DNA from: an uncultured Bacilli bacterium
Lineage (GTDB): Bacteria; Bacillota_I; Bacilli_A; RF39; UBA660
Length of the DNA stretch: 5,692 nucleotides
Assembly (NCBI GenBank): GCA_947630515.1
Contig: CANRHY010000065.1
Coordinates: forward strand, 1-5,692
Direction: 5' to 3'
A program made the translations under genes and the position numbers. The notes below the pieces were generated by a model. That model was given only the letters and a program-made list of their open reading frames with translations. It made no database searches and was not told the DNA's origin. The number at the start of each line of letters is the position of its first letter. Within the stretch, counting starts at the first letter, position 1. Positions 1 to 4,535 of the stretch are shown in pieces.

Positions 1-27
1 AAACTTGTTTTTTTTAAGTTATTATTT

Positions 28-53
28 AAATAAATAACATTTTTTATTTATTT
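28..53 (-). terminator. Possible A/T-only terminator hairpin
   Basis: A 10-bp inverted repeat (28-37 with 44-53, six-base loop) overlaps the stop codon of the 92-aa gene. Reading on the minus strand it is followed by AT-rich sequence. The stem contains only A-T pairs, so it would be weak. It is offered only because it sits exactly at the gene end. Confidence 0.35.
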
Positions 54-322
54 GTGTAATTGTAATAAACTATTTCTTGTAATTCTTCACTAAGGCTTTC
101 TAATTCTTCTATACTTCCCTCGTTATTTAGTATGTCTTCTATTTCTGTTATTAGACTTTGTAGAGAAGAAAATTGTTCATAATTTATGTCATATCTTTTT
201 AGAACTTCTATCTGACTTTCTCTTAGTACTAAGCCATTTTTTCTTTTAAGTGGAATATTTTTATCAATATCTACTTTTTCTACTAAATCTTCTATGTTTA
301 TATTTTTACCATTTATTATCAT
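44..322 (-). CDS. 92-aa hypothetical acidic protein
   Basis: I cannot assign a function. The ATG at 322 is preceded by GAGG (complement of 330-333) at 7 bases, and a TATAAT -10 lies at the complement of 341-346, so start and expression are well supported. The product is small, soluble and without a signal peptide. Its N-terminal part contains a basic, proline-bearing segment (IPLKRKNGLVLRESQ, about residues 24-38). The C-terminal half is rich in E, L, I and S and should form an amphipathic helix or coiled coil. Its look is that of small orphan proteins of mobile elements in Bacillota, but this is an impression and not a family match. It is divergent from the 190-aa gene, with about 155 bases between them. 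Confidence 0.75.
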   Translation of the reverse strand: MIINGKNINIEDLVEKVDIDKNIPLKRKNGLVLRESQIEVLKRYDINYEQFSSLQSLITEIEDILNNEGSIEELESLSEELQEIVYYNYTNK

Positions 323-340
323 ATTTTAACCTCGTTTATT

Positions 341-346
341 ATTATA
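341..346 (-). promoter_or_regulatory. -10 box of the 92-aa gene
   Basis: The complement of 341-346 reads TATAAT, 18 bases before the start codon and just upstream of the GAGG site. No convincing -35 box stands at 16-18 bases (the candidate reads AGAACA), so the promoter may be weak or need an activator. Confidence 0.4.
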
Positions 347-368
347 ACATATTAATACTTTTTTGTTC

Positions 369-389
369 TTGTTTACGCGTTTGTTTACG
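369..389. repeat. Direct repeat TTGTTTACG, 12-base period
   Basis: TTGTTTACG occurs at 369-377 and again at 381-389, and the second copy continues into the palindrome TTTACGTAAA (384-393). The pair lies between the divergent 92-aa and 190-aa genes, upstream of a possible -10 (TAAAAT, 402-407). A spacing near one helical turn would suit a regulator binding site, but no protein is known from this window to bind it. Confidence 0.4.
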
Positions 390-464
390 TAAAAAACCGT
401 GTAAAATGGCACTTTTTTAGATTAAAAAAAAGCGTTTAGGGGTATTTTCTTCGTATTAGTATAT

Positions 465-470
465 AGGAGG
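465..470 (+). promoter_or_regulatory. Strong ribosome binding site AGGAGG
   Basis: AGGAGG stands 7 bases before the ATG at 478 and fixes the start of the 190-aa gene. Confidence 0.8.
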
Positions 471-477
471 GACAAAA

Positions 478-1050
478 ATGGAAACAAATTTAGAAGAGAA
501 GAAAGATAAATCGAATATTGTTAATTATTACAGTAACATTAGTGACGCGATTAAAGATTATGTTAATGAAATTAAGGATAACTTTATCGCAAAGGTAGAA
601 ATTAAGACTGATAAAACAGGAATAAAATTTAAGAATAAATCACAGGTGGAAATATATAAAATGGCTAGAGAAAAGTTTAAGGAAACTGGAAACACATATT
701 TTATAAATAATAATGAAATTATACATGTTTCTAATAGCGATATTAAAGAAAGTGTTGCTAAGATAATAAAAAGCGGTTATCAAAAAGAATTACTATCGAA
801 GCATTTGGAACTATTTGCTCATTTAGATAAGATAATAGAAAATGGAATAATAATTGCAAATGCTAATGAAACTAAATGCAGATATCAAAATTTAAATTGG
901 AAATATTATATAGTTCCAATTATAATTAATAATAGAAAATATATAATACAATTTGATGTTGTAACAAAATATGTAGATAATCAAAAACATTTTAGAGTTC
1001 TAAGACTTTTTAAAATAAAAGATATTAAAATGGTATACTCTAACCATTAG
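478..1050 (+). CDS. 190-aa protein resembling a BECR-type nuclease domain of phage polyvalent proteins
   Basis: The start is set by AGGAGG at 7 bases. Residues 1-70 are charged and lysine-rich with no signal peptide. Residues about 74-180 have the order of motifs I associate with the Barnase/EndoU/ColicinE5-D/RelE-like (BECR) domains of phage and conjugative-element polyvalent proteins. These are a helical part with SKHLELFAHLDKIIENG (107-123, containing His109), then two strands WKYYIVPIIINNRKY (141-155) and IIQFDVV, then HFRVLRLFKI (171-180). In this reading His109, His171 and Arg173 would be candidate functional residues. If right, it would act on RNA as a toxin or host-takeover enzyme. 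The assignment comes from memory of the pattern only. It is a stand-alone gene, convergent with the small-RNA array, and its stop codon (1048-1050) touches a hairpin at 1050-1068. Confidence 0.85.
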   Translation: METNLEEKKDKSNIVNYYSNISDAIKDYVNEIKDNFIAKVEIKTDKTGIKFKNKSQVEIYKMAREKFKETGNTYFINNNEIIHVSNSDIKESVAKIIKSGYQKELLSKHLELFAHLDKIIENGIIIANANETKCRYQNLNWKYYIVPIIINNRKYIIQFDVVTKYVDNQKHFRVLRLFKIKDIKMVYSNH

Positions 1051-1068
1051 AGTTAGGTAATCTAACTC
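1050..1068. repeat. Hairpin resembling the tip of the small-RNA repeats
   Basis: GAGTTAG (1050-1056) and CTAACTC (1062-1068) pair around GTAAT. The inner part, GTTAGGTAATCTAACTC, differs by one base from the apical hairpin of the RNA gene at 1439-1522 (GTTAGATAATCTAACTC). It may be a decayed fourth copy of that repeat, or a weak terminator for the 190-aa gene. It has no T-run on the plus strand. Confidence 0.45.
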
Positions 1069-1133
1069 ATAACCCCAACTGAAAAGTACCACTATTTATG
1101 AAATACAATAATATTACTGCGTTATTTAAATAC

Positions 1134-1219
1134 AAAAAAAACAAAAGCAGATTGCTGCGACCGGTAGGGCTAGATAATCTAGCGCTTAGACCGGTTTGCA
1201 TTACAATCTGCTTTTATGT
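1134..1219 (-). ncRNA. Small structured RNA, copy A of three
   Basis: A minus-strand RNA of about 85 nt, predicted from a full promoter (-35 TTGACA, -10 TATTAT), a likely start near 1219 and a terminator. Its ends pair perfectly over 12 bp (1143-1154 with 1204-1215, AAAAGCAGATTG and its complement). The closing stem is then followed on the minus strand by a T-rich run (1134-1142). Inside, TGC pairs with GCA (1156-1158, 1198-1200), the two self-complementary ACCGGT boxes (1160-1165, 1190-1195) pair with each other, and GCTAG/CTAGC caps the tip. I do not recognise the family. It may be a trans-acting regulator, a decoy, or a protein-binding RNA. It shares core and 3' flank closely with the copy at 1439-1522. 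Confidence 0.65.
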
Positions 1220-1224
1220 ATCTC

Positions 1225-1253
1225 ATAATACTATTTTTATCTTAAAATGTCAA
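1225..1253 (-). promoter_or_regulatory. Promoter of small RNA copy A
   Basis: The minus strand reads TTGACA (complement of 1248-1253), a 17-base spacer, then TATTAT (complement of 1225-1230). This matches the housekeeping sigma consensus almost exactly and fires into the hairpin RNA, with a start expected around 1217-1219. Confidence 0.7.
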
Positions 1254-1273
1254 GAAATAATCTAAAATTTCGT

Positions 1274-1346
1274 AAAAAAACAGGACGTTTCGACCGGTAT
1301 GGTTGATTTCAACTATTAGACCGGTTTGGGAAACATCCTGTTTCTG
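1274..1346 (-). ncRNA. Small structured RNA, copy B of three
   Basis: The middle and most diverged copy, about 72 nt on the minus strand. The closing stem has a different sequence but the same shape: AAACAGGA (1278-1285) with TCCTGTTT (1336-1343), then GTTTC/GAAAC (1287-1291, 1330-1334). The conserved core is kept: ACCGGT at 1293-1298 paired with ACCGGT at 1320-1325, capped by GTTGA/TCAAC. On the minus strand the stem runs directly into seven T (1280-1274), a classic intrinsic terminator. Conservation of the core together with replaced but still paired stems is compensatory change, which supports a functional RNA. Function is unknown. Confidence 0.65.
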
Positions 1347-1352
1347 GTTATA

Positions 1353-1381
1353 ATAATACCACTATATTCTTTAATTGTAAA
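1353..1381 (-). promoter_or_regulatory. Promoter of small RNA copy B
   Basis: The minus strand reads TTTACA (complement of 1376-1381), a 17-base spacer and TATTAT (complement of 1353-1358). The start is expected near 1345-1348, immediately before the closing stem of the RNA. Confidence 0.65.
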
Positions 1382-1438
1382 GAAAAAAATAATAATAATT
1401 TTCACAATAATTTAGTTTTCTTAAGTATATAAAAGCAG

Positions 1439-1522
1439 AAAAATAAAAAGCAGATTGCTGCGACCGGTAGGGTTAGATAATCTAACTCGTAGACCGGTTT
1501 GCATTACAATCTGCTTTTATGT
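1439..1522 (-). ncRNA. Small structured RNA, copy C of three
   Basis: Nearly identical to the copy at 1134-1219, including the first transcribed bases (ACATAAAAGCAG on the minus strand). The 12-bp closing stem pairs 1446-1457 with 1507-1518. The ACCGGT boxes are at 1464-1469 and 1493-1498. The tip is GTTAG/CTAAC where copy A has GCTAG/CTAGC, a C-G pair exchanged for T-A with pairing kept. T-rich sequence (1439-1445) follows the stem on the minus strand and should terminate transcription. An extra TATAAAAGCAG at 1428-1438 repeats the stem edge and may be the scar of another copy. Function is unknown. Confidence 0.65.
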
Positions 1523-1527
1523 ATATA

Positions 1528-1556
1528 AATATACTATTGTTTTTATATAATGTCAA
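1528..1556 (-). promoter_or_regulatory. Promoter of small RNA copy C
   Basis: The minus strand reads TTGACA (complement of 1551-1556), a 17-base spacer and TATATT (complement of 1528-1533), with a start near 1522. It lies just beyond the terminator of the 67-aa gene, so the RNA is a separate transcription unit. Confidence 0.7.
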
Positions 1557-1570
1557 GCAAAAAAGTGCTA

Positions 1571-1602
1571 AAAAAGTATTTCATTTTACTGAAATACTTT
1601 TT
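1571..1602. terminator. Bidirectional-looking intrinsic terminator of the 67-aa gene
   Basis: A perfect 13-bp inverted repeat (1571-1583 with 1590-1602) has a six-base loop. Its arms carry AAAAA and TTTTT at the outer edge, giving a T-run on both strands. It begins 5 bases after the stop codon of the minus-strand 67-aa gene and separates it from the small-RNA array. Confidence 0.75.
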
Positions 1603-1606
1603 AACT

Positions 1607-1810
1607 TTAGCAACAACTTTCTAATGTATTTAATTCTTTAAATATATCTTGAAGTGATAGTACTTCACTATTATAAGATACTATAAATTTAAAGAATTTT
1701 CTTTGTTTTTCATTGTTGTCTAATTTCCCCATGATTTCTGCAATTGTGCTAGATTTAAAATTCATTTGGTCTAGCCTTTTTAAAATGATTTCTTCTAAAT
1801 TATTTTTCAT
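1607..1810 (-). CDS. 67-aa hypothetical protein with C-terminal Cys-Cys
   Basis: Function not recognised. The gene is well delimited: promoter TTGAAT-17-TATTAT upstream, GAGG five bases before the ATG at 1810, and an intrinsic terminator just past the stop. The predicted protein is charged, mainly helical and cytoplasmic, with no membrane segment. It begins with a helix MKNNLEEIILKRLDQM, has a K/F-rich middle (KQRKFFKF, about 35-42) and ends in LESCC, whose two cysteines could bind metal or form a disulfide. A small regulator or antitoxin-like protein is possible, but nothing specific shows it. It lies in the same orientation as the small-RNA genes but is its own transcription unit. Confidence 0.75.
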   Translation of the reverse strand: MKNNLEEIILKRLDQMNFKSSTIAEIMGKLDNNEKQRKFFKFIVSYNSEVLSLQDIFKELNTLESCC

Positions 1811-1838
1811 ACCTACCTCACACCTATTTTCTATCTAA

Positions 1839-1867
1839 ATAATAGCACAATTAAAAATGATATTCAA
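1839..1867 (-). promoter_or_regulatory. Promoter of the 67-aa gene
   Basis: The minus strand reads TTGAAT (complement of 1862-1867), a 17-base spacer and TATTAT (complement of 1839-1844), with TG one base before the -10 as in extended -10 promoters. Confidence 0.65.
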
Positions 1868-1948
1868 TTATTTTTTTATAATTTTACTATATAAATTTTT
1901 TTATTTTACAAGATTTAAAATTTTGAATATTAATTTTTAATTTTTGAA

Positions 1949-1977
1949 AAATTTTCCCTATATTTTAGGGAAAATTT
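1949..1977. terminator. 12-bp inverted repeat, possible terminator or operator
   Basis: AAATTTTCCCTA (1949-1960) pairs perfectly with TAGGGAAAATTT (1966-1977) around TATTT. It stands alone between the 67-aa gene's promoter and the structured RNA. T-runs beyond the stem are poor on both strands, so it may instead be a regulatory site for the RNA that follows. The 80 bases before it (1868-1948) are plain AT-rich sequence with no feature I can support. Confidence 0.45.
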
Positions 1978-2003
1978 ATATTGTATTATGTAATATTAAT
2001 ATT

Positions 2004-2226
2004 ACTAAGTTACTTAGAAGTAGGCGACTCGTCCTTAAAATGAGGTGATATCCTAAGAGAAAAGAGTTAACCATTTTGATAATCATAGTCATATTAATTG
2101 ATATGATTATCAACGATAAAGAAAACAAGAACGCTTTTCATGGATATTTGTATAAAATAAGAAACCTTTATTATTTTATACAAAGGACTAAGTTGCCTAC
2201 ATAACCTAAGTAAACTCAGTTTTTTT
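2004..2226 (+). ncRNA. Putative structured non-coding RNA of about 220 nt
   Basis: The two ends of this region pair through nested stems: TTACTTAG (2010-2017) with CTAAGTAA (2206-2213), GTAGGCGAC (2020-2028) with GTTGCCTAC (2192-2200, one G-T pair), and GTCCTT (2031-2036) with AAGGAC (2183-2188). The enclosed part has two more perfect hairpins, 2076-2087 with 2102-2113 and 2148-2160 with 2171-2183. The basal stem is followed at once by seven T (2220-2226), giving the plus strand an intrinsic terminator. TAATAT (1991-1996) is a possible -10, without a good -35. I do not recognise the family. A 42-codon open frame inside (2076-2204) has no ATG. Alternatives are a type I toxin-antitoxin RNA, a replication or transfer hairpin, or a 6S-like RNA. 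Confidence 0.5.
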
Positions 2227-2228
2227 GT

Positions 2229-2246
2229 TTGAAGATTTCTCTTCAA
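2229..2246. repeat. 7-bp hairpin beyond the structured RNA
   Basis: TTGAAGA (2229-2235) and TCTTCAA (2240-2246) pair around four bases. It lies between the end of the RNA and the stop of the first surface-protein gene. It has no T-run on the minus strand, so it is a poor terminator candidate for that gene. No other signal is seen in 2247-2314. Confidence 0.3.
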
Positions 2247-2314
2247 TATATAATTTTACTATAATATATACTTTTATACAATTACTTATTTAAAATAATT
2301 TATAATATGTATAT

Positions 2315-3982
2315 TTAATTATTAGCTTGAGCACATGTATCACTTATTGGAAGGACTTCGAATGGATCCTCTGCGGTTCCTGCTGACTCAGAAAGCAGAA
2401 CGCAAGATTTCAGAGAAACCACCGGACGCACGGCGCGAGTGTCGTCGACGTAGATGTTGTGCAACTGGCCAGGGCCGTAAGAGCCAGCCACGAGGAACAC
2501 GCTCGCGCACTGGCCGTTGAAGTTAGACGGACTCATTGTCCACCAGTAATTAGTTCCAGTTGCACTATTTTTACCGTCTGCGGTTAAGTAATAATATGCT
2601 TGCGGACTATTTGTACCAAATTTTCCTCCTGCATATGCTATTTCATCCGCTGTTATTAGTCCTATTGGATATGTTAGTTTTGCACTATTATTTGTGCCAC
2701 TAAACTTATCAGCTTCTGCTTGTGAACTTTCTATTAGATTTCCTTGATAGTCTACTCCACATTTATAACTTGGGTGATAATTACTTGCTTGGCTAACTCC
2801 TCCATAACTTGAACTATTTGTTGTTAATCTTAATCCTGCTCCATAATAGAATGTACTACTTGTACTATATTTTCCATTTGGTACTGCTCTATCATTACAA
2901 TATACTGCTGTTCTACTTATATATTTATCCCATTCATATGTTGTTTGTCCATCACTTTTATTCATATTTGCTTTATACCAACCATTTAATGTTACATTAC
3001 TTCCTGTTGAATTTGTATCTGTATCCGCACCCAATATTGGAGCCGGTGTTCCATTACCTCTATTACTACTTAATGTACCTGAATCTCCATATTTAAATCC
3101 CACATATCTAGGGTCAGTTCTTGTTCCATTATATGTTCTTGGACTTCCTATATATTGTTCTTGACTATTTCCTTTATCATTTGCTGGTCCACCATACAAT
3201 AATCTTATACTTCCGTCTTCATTTGTTCTTATTATTCTCCAGTAATACCCTGCAAATGAGACCCAATTGTTTTCTACTGCTCCTACATAATAATATACTC
3301 TATCTTGTTGATTATCTTGTACTGTTTCTATAAAATTCCCATCTTCATAGAATACCCCTGCTTCTGTATGTATACTATCATAATCTTCTCTTTTCTTATC
3401 TATTGTATTTGGATATTGTTCTTTCATCTTTTCATATACTTGCTCTGCTAAGATTTGTTTTTTCTCACCTTTTGTTATATATAAACTTCCACTTAGTGTT
3501 TTTCCCATATCATCACTTTGGTCTATATCTTCTTTATTATCATACTTAAATTCTATTGTATATGCATGTGTCGCTTTTGGTTGTAACTCTATTCCTTCTA
3601 TTAATATTTGGTCACTCTTTTCTGGTGAAACTGGTACTGGTTCAAAGTCACTCATTGAATATCCATCTCCATCTGTACATGTTATTTTATATTCTAATGT
3701 ATTTGAAGTAAAACCATTTATTAAATCTTGTAATACTATATTATAATAGAATATATCTGGGCTTTTACTTTCTACACTAAATGTTTTACTTGTTTCCCAT
3801 GGTGCTTCTATTGCTGTTTCATTTATTTCTTCTCCATTGTGAAATACTACCTGTAATTCTTTAGTATTAATTACTATTTTCTTTCTGTCTCCTGTTATTA
3901 TTGCACTATAGTATGCTATAGTTACTCCTATTAATATTACTAATACACTTACTATACTTATTATTATATACTTTTTATTCAT
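2315..3982 (-). CDS. Membrane-anchored surface protein with C-type-lectin-like variable domain, likely DGR target
   Basis: The start is the ATG at 3982 (555 aa), because AGGAGG (complement of 3990-3995) stands 7 bases before it. A GTG at 3988 would be only 1 base away. Residues 5-26 form a hydrophobic anchor or signal (IIISIVSVLVILIGVTIAYY). Residues about 35-170 are a strand-rich stalk that looks like TasA/camelysin proteins, ending GSLYIT. Residues about 175-555 form the large C-terminal domain, with GYYWRIIRTNEDGS (245-258), YCNDRAVP (361-368), KCGV (407-410) and a final segment WWTMSP (480-485) to RPVVSLKSC (519-527). That last layout is the one seen in C-type-lectin/sulfatase-modifying-factor-fold proteins whose ligand-facing residues are varied by diversity-generating retroelements. 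The expected role is a surface receptor or adhesin with changeable specificity. Its paralogue begins upstream beyond 4530. The ligand is unknown. Confidence 0.9.
   Translation of the reverse strand: MNKKYIIISIVSVLVILIGVTIAYYSAIITGDRKKIVINTKELQVVFHNGEEINETAIEAPWETSKTFSVESKSPDIFYYNIVLQDLINGFTSNTLEYKITCTDGDGYSMSDFEPVPVSPEKSDQILIEGIELQPKATHAYTIEFKYDNKEDIDQSDDMGKTLSGSLYITKGEKKQILAEQVYEKMKEQYPNTIDKKREDYDSIHTEAGVFYEDGNFIETVQDNQQDRVYYYVGAVENNWVSFAGYYWRIIRTNEDGSIRLLYGGPANDKGNSQEQYIGSPRTYNGTRTDPRYVGFKYGDSGTLSSNRGNGTPAPILGADTDTNSTGSNVTLNGWYKANMNKSDGQTTYEWDKYISRTAVYCNDRAVPNGKYSTSSTFYYGAGLRLTTNSSSYGGVSQASNYHPSYKCGVDYQGNLIESSQAEADKFSGTNNSAKLTYPIGLITADEIAYAGGKFGTNSPQAYYYLTADGKNSATGTNYWWTMSPSNFNGQCASVFLVAGSYGPGQLHNIYVDDTRAVRPVVSLKSCVLLSESAGTAEDPFEVLPISDTCAQANN
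2373..2403 (-). other. Hairpin just after the variable region
   Basis: On the coding strand GCG/CGC, TTC/GAA and TGCT/AGCA pair (10 bp with two single-base bulges) around a nine-base loop. It begins 2 bases beyond the conserved 13-base anchor at 2406-2418. Characterised DGRs have a DNA hairpin at this place that assists retrohoming. Here the assignment rests on position and pairing only. Confidence 0.45.
2406..2545 (-). other. Variable region 1 (DGR-type VR) as a GC island
   Basis: From the codons for WW (2545-2540) to TTTCTCTGAAATC (2418-2406), base use breaks sharply from the rest of the gene. By hand count 33 consecutive codons (2527-2429) are about 62% G+C: 21 end in C, 5 in T, 7 in G and none in A. 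The body of the gene uses mostly A- and T-ending codons. A template with AAC/AAT codons in which adenines are replaced at random would give such NNY codons, which is how DGRs work. The 13-base 3' anchor shared with the second gene would be the initiation-of-mutagenic-homology site. The alternative is recombination with silent cassettes. Confidence 0.65.
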
Positions 3983-4030
3983 ACTCACTCCTCCTATTAA
4001 ATGCCCCTGTTATGTAACTCTTATGATTTA

Positions 4031-4059
4031 ATTATAACAATTTTTTGTATACTTTTCAA
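4031..4059 (-). promoter_or_regulatory. Promoter of the first surface-protein gene
   Basis: The minus strand reads TTGAAA (complement of 4054-4059), a 17-base spacer and TATAAT (complement of 4031-4036), leaving a leader of roughly 40 bases before the AGGAGG site. A weaker plus-strand -10 candidate for the helix-turn-helix gene, TATACT (4048-4053), lies inside it. Transcription in the two directions should therefore interfere. Confidence 0.7.
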
Positions 4060-4060
4060 T

Positions 4061-4066
4061 AGGTGA
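4061..4066 (+). promoter_or_regulatory. Ribosome binding site AGGTGA deciding the HTH start
   Basis: AGGTGA ends 5 bases before ATG 4072. The GTG at 4063 lies within this site and so cannot be the start. Confidence 0.65.
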
Positions 4067-4071
4067 TAGTA

Positions 4072-4500
4072 ATGAAAATCATATGTCATGAATATAAGTC
4101 TAATGAAATATTTAGATTTATAAGACAAAGTTCTGAAATGACTCAAAAAGAGTTTGCCAAAACATATAATAAAGCTTCTAACACTATAAGATTTTATGAA
4201 GCTGGTTTAAGAAATTATGATACTTCATTTTTATTAGAAGTTTGTAATTCATTAGATATAAATATAAACATTAAATCAAAAAACTCGAAATTTAGTATTA
4301 TATGCAATACTTTTAATTCTAAAGATATTATAAAAATTATTAGAAAATATTCTAATATGACGCAAAAGGAATTTGGAAATTTAATAAATAAAAGTTATAA
4401 AAGTATTCAAAATTATGAATATGGTGTGAGAGAATATGACTTTCAATTATTATTAAGCATTTGTAAGAAACTAAATTTAGAAGTTATTGTGCATAATTAA
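4072..4500 (+). CDS. Tandem helix-turn-helix (XRE-like) DNA-binding protein
   Basis: A 142-aa cytoplasmic protein starting at ATG 4072. It consists of two copies of one helix-turn-helix unit, about residues 12-64 and 84-136. Each has the pattern MTQKEF...NK......YE.G.R.YD...LL..C..L (MTQKEF at 23-28 and 97-102), with the recognition helix expected after the NK turn. The repeats have diverged but align over their whole length, so the gene arose by internal duplication. Such a protein could bind a two-half operator as a monomer or several sites as a dimer. It has no ligand or enzyme domain. It is divergent from the first surface-protein gene, with overlapping promoter signals, and convergent with the second. 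Repression or timing of the surface proteins, plus autoregulation, is a reasonable inference. Confidence 0.85.
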   Translation: MKIICHEYKSNEIFRFIRQSSEMTQKEFAKTYNKASNTIRFYEAGLRNYDTSFLLEVCNSLDININIKSKNSKFSIICNTFNSKDIIKIIRKYSNMTQKEFGNLINKSYKSIQNYEYGVREYDFQLLLSICKKLNLEVIVHN

Positions 4501-4535
4501 AAATAGTTCAATTGATTTTTGAACTATTTTTAATT
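4495..4535. terminator. Shared bidirectional terminator
   Basis: A perfect 17-bp inverted repeat (4495-4511 with 4519-4535, seven-base loop) contains AAAAATAGTTCAA and its complement, giving TATTTTTAATT on both strands. It overlaps the stop codons of both convergent genes, the helix-turn-helix gene (4498-4500) and the second surface-protein gene (4530-4532). Confidence 0.85.

Noticed and set aside
1134..1522. CRISPR array
   Set aside because: Three similar units are irregularly spaced, long and self-folding, each with its own promoter. There are no short identical repeats with unique spacers and no cas gene.
1134..1522. Type III toxin-antitoxin RNA (ToxI-like tandem repeats)
   Set aside because: Type III antitoxins are transcribed as one array of about 35-nt repeats ahead of a toxin gene. 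Here each unit has its own promoter and terminator and no endoribonuclease gene follows on the same strand.
2004..2226. DGR template repeat
   Set aside because: It has no near match to either variable region and lacks the 13-base anchor.
2335..2520. Open frame on the plus strand, arginine-rich, antisense to variable region 1
   Set aside because: It is a shadow of the GC-rich variable region, has no ribosome binding site, and its composition follows from the opposite strand.
2809..3333. Two plus-strand open frames (2809-3096, 3121-3333) rich in L, Y and H
   Set aside because: They are antisense to the first surface-protein gene. The L/Y/H bias is the usual mirror of AT-rich coding sequence, and no start signals are present.
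3983..3988. GTG at 3988 as start of the first surface protein
   Set aside because: It is only 1 base from the AGGAGG site. ATG 3982 at 7 bases is correctly spaced.
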